This document shows, piece after piece, positions 15,553 through 23,885 of a stretch of DNA of 50,753 nt. How positions within the stretch are numbered: position 1 is the first letter of the stretch; every line of letters begins with the position of its first letter. The notes beneath the pieces were generated by a model. That model was given only the letters and a program-made list of their open reading frames with translations, made no database searches and was not told the origin of the DNA. This DNA comes from Bacillota bacterium (GTDB lineage Bacteria; Bacillota; Clostridia; Peptostreptococcales; Anaerovoracaceae). Location: NCBI GenBank assembly GCA_029008005.1, contig JAQXIX010000019.1, positions 1 to 50,753 of the forward strand, read 5' to 3'. The position numbers and the translations under genes are program-made.

Positions 15553-16459
15553 GGGCACCTCCTATTATTTCCTTAAGATTTTTTATTCCGTATTTTCTCA
15601 TTGTGTCCGGCAGAGCTTTAACTATGTCTCTGCAGACATATGGATTAACCATATTGGCTGAGCCGATTTCGACAGCCGTCGCTCCTGCCATCATCATCTC
15701 GATTACATCTTCGGCCTTTGAAATTCCGCCGATTCCCACTACAGGAATATCAACTGCCTCATAAACCTGCCATACCATCCTCACAGCTACAGGAAAAACT
15801 GCCGGTCCCGAAAAACCTCCCATTCTGTTAGCCAGAACAGGGCGGCCGCTTCTCAGGTCTATTCTCATTCCGAGAAGTGTGTTTATAAGAGATATTCCGT
15901 CGGCTCCCTCGGCCTCGCAGGCCTTCGCCATTTCACTTATATTAGTCACGTTAGGCGAAAGTTTTATTATTAAAGGCTTGTCAGTCTTTTTTCTGACTTT
16001 GCGTACGATTTCTCCCGCTGCGTTTCTGTCTGTTCCGAATGCCATGCCGCCGTTGTGCACGTTAGGACATGAAATATTTATTTCAAACCATCCGATCCGG
16101 TCACAGGAATCCAGCTTCTCTGTTACATAGGCGTACTCATCTGCAGAGAAACCGCATACATTTGCCATTACTTTTTTATCGAAAACCTTCGAAAGCTTCG
16201 GCAGTTCCTCGCTGATAACCTTCTCAACGCCGGGATTCTGAAGTCCGACTGAATTAAGAAGACCCTCACTGCATTCTGCGATTCTCGGAGTCGGATTGCC
16301 GAATCTGGCCTCTGCCGTAGTTCCCTTGAAGCTGAAGCTTCCCAGGCAGTTGATATCATAGAGCTCCGCGAATTCGTATCCGTAGCCGAAAGTCCCGCTT
16401 GCTGCCATTACGGGGTTATCCATTTCAATGCCGCAAAGGCTTACTCGCGTATCTACCAT
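15545..16459 (-). CDS. pyrD: Dihydroorotate dehydrogenase, class 1B catalytic subunit
   Basis: 304 residues; FMN enzyme oxidising dihydroorotate to orotate. The catalytic base is Cys in NISCPNVHNGG, the class 1 signature; NAD-linked class 1B is inferred because a PyrK domain is encoded immediately upstream. FMN-binding segments MAASGTFGYG (N-terminus), KLSPNVTNI and GIGGISKAEDVIEMMMAGA are present. The start is the ATG at 16459 with GGGAG 7 nt upstream, overlapping the pyrCK stop by 7 bp; its own stop overlaps pyrFE by 8 bp. Tight coupling suggests stoichiometric synthesis. Confidence 0.96.
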   Translation of the reverse strand: MVDTRVSLCGIEMDNPVMAASGTFGYGYEFAELYDINCLGSFSFKGTTAEARFGNPTPRIAECSEGLLNSVGLQNPGVEKVISEELPKLSKVFDKKVMANVCGFSADEYAYVTEKLDSCDRIGWFEINISCPNVHNGGMAFGTDRNAAGEIVRKVRKKTDKPLIIKLSPNVTNISEMAKACEAEGADGISLINTLLGMRIDLRSGRPVLANRMGGFSGPAVFPVAVRMVWQVYEAVDIPVVGIGGISKAEDVIEMMMAGATAVEIGSANMVNPYVCRDIVKALPDTMRKYGIKNLKEIIGGAHE

Positions 16460-18384
16460 ATTATCTCCCTTCTGTCCATGACAGGTCCTTCCTTGCAAAT
16501 TCTCTTGTTTCCGTATTTCGTCTCGCATGAGCATCCCATGCATGCTCCGAATCCGCATCCCATACGTTCTTCGAAGCTAAGCTGTCCGTCTGCGCCTTCA
16601 GGCATAACTTCGTCGATGACTTTGAGCATCATTTCAGGTCCGCATGCGCAGAACATGTCGAATTCGTCTGTTCTCAGATTTCTCAGCACATCCGTAACGA
16701 AGCCTTTCGTTCCTTGGCTTCCGTCTTCTGTTGCAATGTGAAGTTCTGCTCCGAGAGCTGCGAACTCATCTACGTAAAACACCTGATTCCCTGTTCTGAA
16801 GCCTGCCACAACTGTCGGTCGAATTCCGGCCTCCACATATTTCCTGCAAAGTCCGTACATTGTTGCCGCACCTGCAGCTCCTCCTATGAGCAGAGGTTTC
16901 TTGCCTGTCACTGTGAATCCGTTTCCCAGAGGCGAAAGCACGTCCAGCTTCTCACCTTCTGTCATTTTCGCCAGTTTCTCTGTACCGCTTCCCACGACTT
17001 TATATATTACTGTCACTTCTTCTTTTGTGAAGTCGCATACCGAAAGCGGTCTTCTGAGATAATGTTCCGGAACCTTGATGTTGATAAACTGTCCGGCTTT
17101 GGTTATTCCGTGATTTCCTCTCAGGGTCAGCTTATAAAAGCCTTCTGATATTCCGGTGTTCTCTGTTATTGTCATTTTACAGTCAAGGGACTGTCTTCTC
17201 CATACCGGTTTCGAATCTATTACTGTCATAATATTTCTGCCTTTAACCGTTCTTCCTTCGAAAGGTGTACTTCTGCCCATTGTCAGAAATTCATCCGGAT
17301 TCACTTCATATTCTTCATCCAGATCCCAGATTGTATATTCTCCCGACGCAATTGCCTCTTCGGAAGTTCCGGCACCTGTGCCTATTCCAAAGATTTCCGC
17401 CGGTTTAACGCTCATCAGATCCACCAGCTCATCCAGCGAGATAATTTCTTTCAGAACAAGCTCCGTATACAGAATCGGGAACGCTGTTTCAAGTCCGACT
17501 ATGCCGAAGGCACTGTCCCGGAAGCCTTTGCTCTTTTCTTCTGCCGTGTGAGGTGCGTGATCTGTCGCTATCATATCTATTGTGCCGTCTTTTATGGCTT
17601 CGATAAGTGCCCTTCTGTCTTCAGGTTCCTTAATCGGCGGATTCATCTTGAATCTTCCACCGTCCTCACGGAGAATTTCGTCTTTTATAAGCTCACTGTC
17701 AAGAACCAGGTAATGAGGCGCTGTCTCGCATGTAACCGGAAGGCCCTCTGACTTGGCTTCCCGTATGAGCTCAACGGATTCTTTCGTAGACATGTGGCAC
17801 AGATGATATCTGCATCCCGTTTCACGAACAAGGTCCAGGTCACGCTTAAGCTGCATGTACTCGGCCTCTGAGCTTTCACGCGGGAAGTTTTCGTCCTCGC
17901 AGTGGGCGATTATCGGTTTGTTTAATGCCTTCGCCGTTATCATTGCCTCTCTCATGAGATTCTCTGACATTACGCCTCTGCCGTCATCGGAAAACCCTAT
18001 TACATGCTCCGACAGCTCTCTGATATCTGCAAGTTCTTCGCCTTTCTCGCCTTTCGAGATAGCTCCTGCCGGGAAAATGTTAACAATTCCCTTCTCTTTT
18101 ATCGCCTCTGTCTGAACCTGTAAATTCTCAATACTGTCAGGACAAGGATTCAGGTTCGGCATCGTTACGATGTTAGTGAACCCGCCGGCCGCCGCCGCTT
18201 CGGATCCTGTCCCTATGGTTTCTTTAAATAAAAATCCCGGTTCTCTCAAATGCACGTGTACATCAGTGAAACCGGGAAAAACAAAACAACTATTAAAATC
18301 AAAATCAGAAACACCCGGAGAAGGAATACCCTCCCTTAAAGCAATATCAATTTCTTCAATTTTTCTGTATCTGTTATCTTTCAT
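16453..18384 (-). CDS. pyrCK: Fused dihydroorotase - DHODH electron-transfer subunit (PyrC-PyrK)
   Basis: 643 residues in one frame. Residues 1-395 are a dihydroorotase (metal ligands in DVHVHLREPG 41-50, substrate loop, CHMST 196-200, ATDHAPH 273-279) closing the carbamoylaspartate ring. Residues about 402-643 are a complete PyrK: flavin-binding RRPLS (444-448), GGAAGAATMYG nucleotide-binding loop (501-511) and four [2Fe-2S] cysteines C610, C615, C618 and C630; it passes electrons from the class 1B PyrD to NAD+. The ATG at 18384 fits the promoter at 18421-18449, while longer readings start upstream of it. I find no ribosome site at the junction, unlike pyrFE. Fusion of these two activities is uncommon as far as I know. 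Confidence 0.92.
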   Translation of the reverse strand: MKDNRYRKIEEIDIALREGIPSPGVSDFDFNSCFVFPGFTDVHVHLREPGFLFKETIGTGSEAAAAGGFTNIVTMPNLNPCPDSIENLQVQTEAIKEKGIVNIFPAGAISKGEKGEELADIRELSEHVIGFSDDGRGVMSENLMREAMITAKALNKPIIAHCEDENFPRESSEAEYMQLKRDLDLVRETGCRYHLCHMSTKESVELIREAKSEGLPVTCETAPHYLVLDSELIKDEILREDGGRFKMNPPIKEPEDRRALIEAIKDGTIDMIATDHAPHTAEEKSKGFRDSAFGIVGLETAFPILYTELVLKEIISLDELVDLMSVKPAEIFGIGTGAGTSEEAIASGEYTIWDLDEEYEVNPDEFLTMGRSTPFEGRTVKGRNIMTVIDSKPVWRRQSLDCKMTITENTGISEGFYKLTLRGNHGITKAGQFINIKVPEHYLRRPLSVCDFTKEEVTVIYKVVGSGTEKLAKMTEGEKLDVLSPLGNGFTVTGKKPLLIGGAAGAATMYGLCRKYVEAGIRPTVVAGFRTGNQVFYVDEFAALGAELHIATEDGSQGTKGFVTDVLRNLRTDEFDMFCACGPEMMLKVIDEVMPEGADGQLSFEERMGCGFGACMGCSCETKYGNKRICKEGPVMDRREIIW

Positions 18385-18420
18385 TATTATTGCGCAGTCC
18401 TTTCTCAAACCATCCTTTCT

Positions 18421-18449
18421 TTTATACATCATGAACCGCTTCATGTCAA
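18421..18449 (-). promoter_or_regulatory. Promoter of the pyr operon
   Basis: Minus-strand TTGACA (18444-18449), exactly 17 nt, TATAAA (18421-18426). The predicted start lies about 30 nt before the pyrCK ATG, so there is no room for a PyrR-type attenuator downstream of it. Confidence 0.8.
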
Positions 18450-18517
18450 CACTTATTTCACAAAAGCATGACCTCCCATAGGGCAAAATCCAAAGCCCCC
18501 TTCGCCCTTGCCGTTCA

Positions 18518-18556
18518 TAAAAAAATGGCAGCTTCAATATTGAAACCGCCATTTAA
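18518..18556 (-). terminator. Terminator of the AGCS symporter gene
   Basis: Minus-strand stem AAATGGC..TTCAA/TTGAA..GCCATTT with a two-base loop and two internal mismatches, followed by seven T. It separates the symporter gene from the pyr promoter. Confidence 0.85.
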
Positions 18557-18584
18557 ATTACAGTTGTATTTCACCTTTGCCCGA

Positions 18585-20012
18585 TTAATTCCAGAAATCT
18601 GTTTTCTGCTTCAGGTCTATATTGGCTGCCTTAAATATCGGATTGATATTCTGCTTCATCTGCTCTCTGTAATCATTCAGGCATTTGAATGCAATGCTTC
18701 CCAGTATGATAATCGTCGGAACGTTGGCTACAACCATGAGTCCCTGCATCATATCGGCAATATCCCATACCAGTGCTGCAGATGCAACAGCTCCGAGAAA
18801 TACCAGCACTGCTGCGATTACTCTCATTACCGTAAGCTCGACCTTCGATGCTTCTCTGCCGATTATGAACTCATAACAGCTTTCGCAGTATGAATAGTTA
18901 CCGATAAGAGTTGTAAACGCAAACATGCACATTGCTATGGCAATGAATACAGGACCGAACCATCCGAATACCGAAGCCAGTGAATCCTGAACATAAGCAG
19001 CTGCCTGCGGACCTTCCTCAAGGTTGTAATCTCCCGGCAGAACATTTGTCGAAAGACACATGAATGCAGTTGCCGTACAGATAAGCAGTGTATCGATAAA
19101 TACAGACAGCATCTGAACGAGACCCTGCTTAGCCGGATGTGATACATCAGCCCTTGCCGCCGCATTCGGTGCAGAACCCATACCTGCTTCGTTGGAATAC
19201 AAACCTCTCTTGATTCCGTACATTATACATGATCCTGCGAATCCGCCGAATATTGCCTCGAAATCAAATGCGCTCGAGAATATCATGCCGAACATTCTTC
19301 CGAGCTCCGGAATATTAATAACGAGAACTATGAGTGATACGAGAACGTAAACAACACCCATAACAGGAACCATTACCTCTGTAACCTTAACAAGTCTCTT
19401 GGCTCCGCCCAGCACTATTACGCCGAAAAGCAACGCCAGGATTATACCGATCACTACCGGAGTCATTTTCTCATCATAGAAGCTGAAGGCTGCAAACGTC
19501 GACTGCAGATTATATGATGCCAGCATGTTATATCCAACCATGTATGTGAAAATGATGAATATAGAGAATATAACACCAAGCCATTTCTGTCCCAGAGCGT
19601 CTCTCATATAGTATGCCGGTCCGCCCTTCGATGAACCGTCATCATCGCGCTTCTTGTAAATCTGTGCCAGTGTCGACTCAACAAATGCAGAAGCACCTCC
19701 GAAAAATGCAGTAATCCACATCCAGAAAATCGCTCCCGGTCCGCCACATATTATCGCAGTGGCAACGCCGATAATATTTCCCGTTCCTACTCTCGAGGCA
19801 GTTGATACCATAAGTGCGCCGAAAGATGAAATTCCTCCCTCATGAGGCTTCTCCATTATCACCTTGCAGGCTTCCCTAAACATTCCCACCTGAATAAACT
19901 TGCACCTGATTGTCAGATAAATTCCACCTACAACCAGAATCAGCGGTACAAACCACGGCTGATACAGAATATTACTTACTGCCAGTACCGCATTATCAAT
20001 TGCATTTACCAT
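18585..20012 (-). CDS. Alanine/glycine:cation symporter (AGCS family)
   Basis: 475 residues with about ten membrane segments. AGCS carriers import alanine, glycine or related small amino acids with Na+ (or H+). Family signatures are the GTGNIIGVATAI segment near 73-84, the YKKRDDDGSSKGGPAYYMRD loop near 116-135 and NEAGMGSAPNAAARAD near 272-287. It is a single-gene unit with its own promoter (20048-20076) and terminator (18518-18556). No glycine riboswitch is present in its short leader. Substrate choice between alanine, glycine and glutamine is not decidable here. Confidence 0.93.
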   Translation of the reverse strand: MVNAIDNAVLAVSNILYQPWFVPLILVVGGIYLTIRCKFIQVGMFREACKVIMEKPHEGGISSFGALMVSTASRVGTGNIIGVATAIICGGPGAIFWMWITAFFGGASAFVESTLAQIYKKRDDDGSSKGGPAYYMRDALGQKWLGVIFSIFIIFTYMVGYNMLASYNLQSTFAAFSFYDEKMTPVVIGIILALLFGVIVLGGAKRLVKVTEVMVPVMGVVYVLVSLIVLVINIPELGRMFGMIFSSAFDFEAIFGGFAGSCIMYGIKRGLYSNEAGMGSAPNAAARADVSHPAKQGLVQMLSVFIDTLLICTATAFMCLSTNVLPGDYNLEEGPQAAAYVQDSLASVFGWFGPVFIAIAMCMFAFTTLIGNYSYCESCYEFIIGREASKVELTVMRVIAAVLVFLGAVASAALVWDIADMMQGLMVVANVPTIIILGSIAFKCLNDYREQMKQNINPIFKAANIDLKQKTDFWN

Positions 20013-20047
20013 AAAAATCTCCTTTTAAATAATAATACATTGTCAAA

Positions 20048-20076
20048 ATAATATCATATGCCGGAGAGCTCTGCAA
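20048..20076 (-). promoter_or_regulatory. Promoter of the AGCS symporter gene
   Basis: Minus-strand TTGCAG (20071-20076), 17-nt spacer, TATTAT (20048-20053), about 35 nt before the ATG. It directly follows ribH, after which no clear terminator is visible. Confidence 0.6.
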
Positions 20077-20101
20077 CCTTGAAAACAAGCTGTTCTGCGG
20101 A

Positions 20102-20566
20102 CTATTCCATTTCCCTGATCAGGTTCACCATTTCTATAGCACCGGCCGCACAGTCGGAACCCTTGTTTCCTGCTTTTGTACCTGCACGTTCAATTGCCTG
20201 TTCGATATTTTCTGTAGTCAGTATTCCGAACATTACAGGAATTCCCGTTGAGAGAGAAACCTGTGCTATTCCTTTCGATACTTCATTACATACATAATCA
20301 TAATGAGTTGTAGCCCCTCTGATAACTGCACCGAGACATATTACGGCATCGTACTTACCGCTTGATGCCATCTTCGATGCGATGAGAGGAATTTCAAAAG
20401 CGCCCGGAACCCATGCGATTTCAATATCTTCGTCATTTACATCATGTCTCTTCAGTGTATCGATGGCTCCCGAGAGAAGCTTTGATGTAATAAATTCATT
20501 GAATCTGGCAGCGATAATGCCGACTCTCATTTTTTTCGAAACTTGTTTTCCTTCAAATACCTTCAT
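20102..20566 (-). CDS. ribH: 6,7-dimethyl-8-ribityllumazine synthase
   Basis: 154 residues, standard size. Condenses 5-amino-6-ribitylamino-uracil with dihydroxybutanone phosphate, the penultimate step of riboflavin synthesis; family members form 60-mer or pentameric shells. Motifs [28 protein letters not shown] (with the catalytic His) and [12 protein letters not shown] are intact. ATG at 20566 has AAAGGA 7 nt upstream. Last gene of the FMN-riboswitch operon ribD-ribE-ribBA-ribH. Confidence 0.97.
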   Translation of the reverse strand: MKVFEGKQVSKKMRVGIIAARFNEFITSKLLSGAIDTLKRHDVNDEDIEIAWVPGAFEIPLIASKMASSGKYDAVICLGAVIRGATTHYDYVCNEVSKGIAQVSLSTGIPVMFGILTTENIEQAIERAGTKAGNKGSDCAAGAIEMVNLIREME

Positions 20567-20612
20567 TTTTTCTTCCTTTCTTTTCTTCAATCGTCTATTT
20601 AATCGTCATGAA

Positions 20613-21812
20613 TCAGTAGTCCAAAATATGTCCCATTTTTTCCTGCTTCGTCTTAAGATAGAACAGGTCTTCTTCTGTTGCTGCCATCTGAATCGGCACA
20701 CGCTCAACTATTTCCATACCGAAATCAGAAAGCTGATAAACTTTATCCGGATTATTTGTCAGAAGTCTCAGCTCCTTGGCTCCGAGATCCTTGAGTATCT
20801 GAGCTCCGATAAAGTATTCACGCAGATCTCCTGCGAAACCAAGCGCCAGATTCGCATCAAGAGTATCCATACCGTTATCCTGGAGCTCATATGCCTTAAG
20901 CTTGTTTATTAATCCTATTCCACGGCCTTCCTGTCTCATGTAGAGAACAATTCCGCGACCTTCTTTTTCCACCTGTGTCATGGCTGATGCCAGCTGCTGT
21001 CCGCAGTCACAGCGGAGAGATCCGAAAGCATCTCCCGTAAGGCATTCCGAATGCACTCTGCAGAGAAGATTCTTGCCGTCACCTATCTCGCCTTTAACAA
21101 GAGCCACATGATGCTCTCCGTTCAGCTTGTTAACATATCCGTATGCCTTAAAGTTTCCGTATCTTGTCGGCATCTTAACGGTTGCTTCACATTCAACCAG
21201 CTTCTCGTGCCTTTTGCGGTAACTCTGAAGATCCTTGATTGTTATGAATTTGAAATTGTGCTCCTTGGCCAGTTCAATAAGCTCCGGCGTACGCATCATC
21301 GTTCCGTCTTCCTTCATAACTTCACAGCAAAGGCCACATTCCTTGAGTCCTGCCAGTCTGAGCAGATCTACTGTTGCCTCCGTGTGTCCGTTTCTTTCCA
21401 GAACCCCGTTCTTCTTAGCCTTAAGCGGGAACATGTGTCCCGGGCGTCTGAAATCCTCCGGCTTCGAATTCTCATCAACACAGGCACGTGCCGTTAATCC
21501 TCGTTCTTCGGCAGAAATTCCTGTAGTTGTATCCACATGATCAATTGAAACAGTAAATGCTGTCTCGTGATTATCTGTGTTTTCGCTGACCATCTGCGGG
21601 AACTGAAGCTTAGTGCAGTATTCTGCGCTCATCGGCATGCAGATAAGTCCTTTAGCCGCACTTGCCATAAGATTTACGTTTTCTGTCGTTGCGAATTCCG
21701 CAGCGCAGATCATGTCACCTTCGTTCTCTCTGTCCGGGTCGTCTGTGCAAAGAATGATTTTACCCTGTCTCAGATCCTCAAGTGCTTCCTCTATTGTGTT
21801 GAATTCAAACAT
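20613..21812 (-). CDS. ribBA: DHBP synthase / GTP cyclohydrolase II
   Basis: 399 residues, the usual two-domain enzyme supplying both precursors of riboflavin. Residues 1-200 are RibB ([11 protein letters not shown] acid loop near 24-34, GHTEATVDL near 141) making dihydroxybutanone phosphate from ribulose 5-phosphate. Residues about 205-399 are RibA with the zinc cluster in [19 protein letters not shown] and the [10 protein letters not shown] motif, opening GTP. AGGAGG lies 8 nt before the ATG. Both active sites appear complete. Confidence 0.97.
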   Translation of the reverse strand: MFEFNTIEEALEDLRQGKIILCTDDPDRENEGDMICAAEFATTENVNLMASAAKGLICMPMSAEYCTKLQFPQMVSENTDNHETAFTVSIDHVDTTTGISAEERGLTARACVDENSKPEDFRRPGHMFPLKAKKNGVLERNGHTEATVDLLRLAGLKECGLCCEVMKEDGTMMRTPELIELAKEHNFKFITIKDLQSYRKRHEKLVECEATVKMPTRYGNFKAYGYVNKLNGEHHVALVKGEIGDGKNLLCRVHSECLTGDAFGSLRCDCGQQLASAMTQVEKEGRGIVLYMRQEGRGIGLINKLKAYELQDNGMDTLDANLALGFAGDLREYFIGAQILKDLGAKELRLLTNNPDKVYQLSDFGMEIVERVPIQMAATEEDLFYLKTKQEKMGHILDY

Positions 21813-21835
21813 TATTTATGCCTCCTGTCTACTTA

Positions 21836-22474
21836 TCAGAATCCATTCTGCAAAAGAAATTCTCTTGTTATACTTCCGGTCTTTTTATATGGACCTACAA
21901 GTTTCTCCACGTATTTACCTATGCAGTCGTTTTCGAGATTGACTATGTCCGTCTTTTTCCTCAGTGCCAAAGTTGTTTTATCAAGGGTGTGAGGTATTAT
22001 CGACACCTTGAAGCACCTTTCATCCACATATGCCACAGTGAGACTTATTCCGTCTATGGCAACCGATCCCTTCTCAACGATCAGTCGCAGTATATCGGAA
22101 TTTGCCGATATAGTGTACCAGACTGCATTATCGTCACGTTTTATATCTGTGATTTTGCCGGTTCCGTCAATGTGCCCGGAAACAATGTGTCCGCCGAACC
22201 TTCCGTTGGCGCTCATCGCCCTCTCCAGATTAACCTTGCTTCCCGTCCTGAGACTTCCAAGTGAAGATCTGTTCAGAGTTTCATGCATTACATCTGCAGT
22301 AAATGACGAACCCGAAAATCCCGTAACCGTAAGGCAGACTCCGTTCACTGCGATACTGTCACCCAGGTGGACATCCTCAAGAACTGTCGATGCGTTAATC
22401 GTAAGAACCGCCGAAGCCGACCCCTTGCCGATACTGTTTATCACACCGATTTCCTCTATTATTCCTGTGAACAC
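21836..22474 (-). CDS. ribE: Riboflavin synthase alpha chain
   Basis: 212 residues composed of two tandem lumazine-binding barrels (about 1-97 and 98-200; compare LGDSIAVNGVCLTV with EKGSVAIDGISLTV). Dismutates two dimethyl-ribityllumazine molecules to riboflavin. The GTG start at 22474 has GAGGTGA upstream and overlaps the ribD stop by 16 bp, so translation is coupled. Confidence 0.96.
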   Translation of the reverse strand: MFTGIIEEIGVINSIGKGSASAVLTINASTVLEDVHLGDSIAVNGVCLTVTGFSGSSFTADVMHETLNRSSLGSLRTGSKVNLERAMSANGRFGGHIVSGHIDGTGKITDIKRDDNAVWYTISANSDILRLIVEKGSVAIDGISLTVAYVDERCFKVSIIPHTLDKTTLALRKKTDIVNLENDCIGKYVEKLVGPYKKTGSITREFLLQNGF

Positions 22475-23556
22475 TTTATCACCTCACTTTCCAGCAATAT
22501 GTCGTCGCCGACAATACTGATTTTTGGTTTTGTAAGCGCAAAGGCATCATCAGGCGAAGGGACTCCCTCTCCGCCTACCGGCGAAGGCGCACCCTTCCCT
22601 CCCAGCAGTTTAGGTGCGATATATGCCTGAACCCTGTTGATTATCCCTGCCTTGAGGGCTGCCCAATTCAGGCTGCTTCCTCCTTCCAGAAGAATGCTGT
22701 CTATTTTCATCTCACCCAGCTTAGACATCAGTTCATTTAAGTCTGTATGCCCGTTTCTACGCGATACTTTTATTACCTGACACCCCCGTTCTTCCAGAGT
22801 CGCGACTTTCTCTTCATCGTCCGAACAGGTTGCTACTATTGTCGGTACGGCCTTTGCGGTTTTAACAATCTGAGAATCCATAGGTATTCGAAGATTAGAA
22901 TCACATACTATTCTCACGGGATCCTTTCCACCCGGCAGCCTGCATGTAAGGAGCGGATCATCCTCAAGAAGCGTTCCGGTTCCTATCATTATTCCGCTGT
23001 ACCGGTTTCTGTCACTGTGAACGTTTTTTCTGGCTGTTTCTCCGGTTATCCATCTTGATGCCCCTGTTACAGCTGCGGTTTTACCGTCCATGGTCATGGC
23101 ATATTTCATATTAACGTATGGAAGTCCCGTTCTGATGTAGTGAAAAAACACGTAATTTATCTCTTCGCATTCTTCACGCAGAACATTTTCTGTCACTTGT
23201 ATACCGTTACTTCTCAGTATGGATATGCCCTTACCTGCAACAAGCTCATTGGGATCAGGGGAGCCTACATACACATGACTGATTCCGGCCTCTATTATGG
23301 CTTCTGTACACGGAGGCTGTTTCCCGTAGTGACAGCAGGGTTCCAGGGTAACGTACATTTCGGCGCCCTCAGGGGATTCGCTGCAGTCAGCAAGTGCTTC
23401 TCTTTCGGCATGGAGCATGCCGTACTGTCTGTGGTAGCCTTTGCCTATTATTCTGCCGTCCTTAACTATTACAGCTCCTACCATGGGATTGGGAGCAACA
23501 TGTCCGCATCCCTTTTGCGCCAGCTCAAGGGCCATTTTCATATATTCTATGTTCAA
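22459..23556 (-). CDS. ribD: Riboflavin biosynthesis deaminase/reductase
   Basis: 365 residues. The N-terminal cytidine-deaminase-type domain has the zinc site HAEREAL and PCCHYGKQPPC; the C-terminal reductase begins near MKYAMTMDGKTAAVTGASRW. Together they carry out steps 2 and 3 of the pathway. The start is a TTG at 23556 with GGAGG 7 nt upstream; longer readings to 23670 would run through a terminator hairpin and are rejected. First gene after the FMN riboswitch. The stretch GGKGAPSPVGGEGVPSP looks repetitive but aligns with the normal family sequence. Confidence 0.95.
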   Translation of the reverse strand: MNIEYMKMALELAQKGCGHVAPNPMVGAVIVKDGRIIGKGYHRQYGMLHAEREALADCSESPEGAEMYVTLEPCCHYGKQPPCTEAIIEAGISHVYVGSPDPNELVAGKGISILRSNGIQVTENVLREECEEINYVFFHYIRTGLPYVNMKYAMTMDGKTAAVTGASRWITGETARKNVHSDRNRYSGIMIGTGTLLEDDPLLTCRLPGGKDPVRIVCDSNLRIPMDSQIVKTAKAVPTIVATCSDDEEKVATLEERGCQVIKVSRRNGHTDLNELMSKLGEMKIDSILLEGGSSLNWAALKAGIINRVQAYIAPKLLGGKGAPSPVGGEGVPSPDDAFALTKPKISIVGDDILLESEVIKCSQE

Positions 23557-23568
23557 TGTTTTTCCTCC

Positions 23569-23600
23569 AAAAAAAGTCCCGGACACGTACATGTCCAGGG
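23569..23600 (-). terminator. Second terminator hairpin of the rib leader
   Basis: Minus-strand CCTGGACA/TGTCCGGG stem (eight pairs, one G-T) with TGTACG loop, then AC and seven T at 23569-23575. The T tract abuts the GGAGG ribosome site of ribD (23564-23568). Confidence 0.7.
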
Positions 23601-23634
23601 CATAGCGCAATATAATGAACTTGTCATTGTCATT

Positions 23635-23667
23635 TAAAAAGCTCCGAAACAAAAGTTTCAGAGCTTG
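23635..23667 (-). terminator. First terminator hairpin of the rib leader
   Basis: Minus-strand AAGCTCTGAAAC/GTTTCGGAGCTT stem (one G-T) with a four-base TTTT loop, followed by TTT. It lies 24 nt after the FMN aptamer and is the expected ligand-controlled terminator. Confidence 0.8.
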
Positions 23668-23690
23668 CATAACAAATCTAAGATTCTCGC

Positions 23691-23799
23691 ATCTTCTTCC
23701 ATCCAGACTGTACTGTCGGTTCCGGAATCTAACCGGATCATACGCATAAGCGCTCGCGGACTTTACCGCCGGTCGGGAAATTCTCCCTGCCCTGAAGAT
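23691..23799 (-). promoter_or_regulatory. FMN riboswitch (RFN element)
   Basis: The minus strand carries the full RFN consensus in order: ATCTTCAGGGCAGGG, AATTTCCCGACCGGCGGT, the CCGCGAGC junction, GGTTAGATTCCGGAACCGAC, AGTACAGTCTGGATGG and closing GAAGAAGAT that pairs with the first ATCTTC. FMN binding represses downstream rib genes in all characterised members. Here two terminators follow before ribD. Confidence 0.97.
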
Positions 23800-23816
23800 T
23801 TATTAAATTCGATAAT

Positions 23817-23845
23817 ATATTAAACCTGTTTGATACCTTTGTCAA
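23817..23845 (-). promoter_or_regulatory. Promoter of the rib operon
   Basis: Minus-strand TTGACA (23840-23845), 17-nt spacer, TAATAT (23817-23822), placing the start about 10 nt before the FMN aptamer. Confidence 0.8.
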
Positions 23846-23885
23846 GGCATCTTAATTGGGGGAACGATGTTTTTCGCTACTGATT

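Noticed and set aside
18385-18552. 56-residue N-terminal extension of the PyrC-PyrK protein
   Set aside because: The extra codons lie over the pyr promoter and the preceding terminator hairpin, so they cannot be on the main transcript.
20013-20101. Possible glycine riboswitch in front of the AGCS symporter
   Set aside because: The leader is only about 35 nt and lacks any aptamer motif.
22545-22610. Repetitive GC-rich stretch in ribD (GGKGAPSPVGGEGVPSP) suggesting a repeat insertion
   Set aside because: The corresponding region of RibD homologues has the same layout (GGKxAPSxxxGEGxxS), so it is normal family sequence.
23557-23670. Longer ribD reading starting at 23670
   Set aside because: It would cross both leader terminators; a TTG with GGAGG at normal distance at 23556 gives the family N-terminus.
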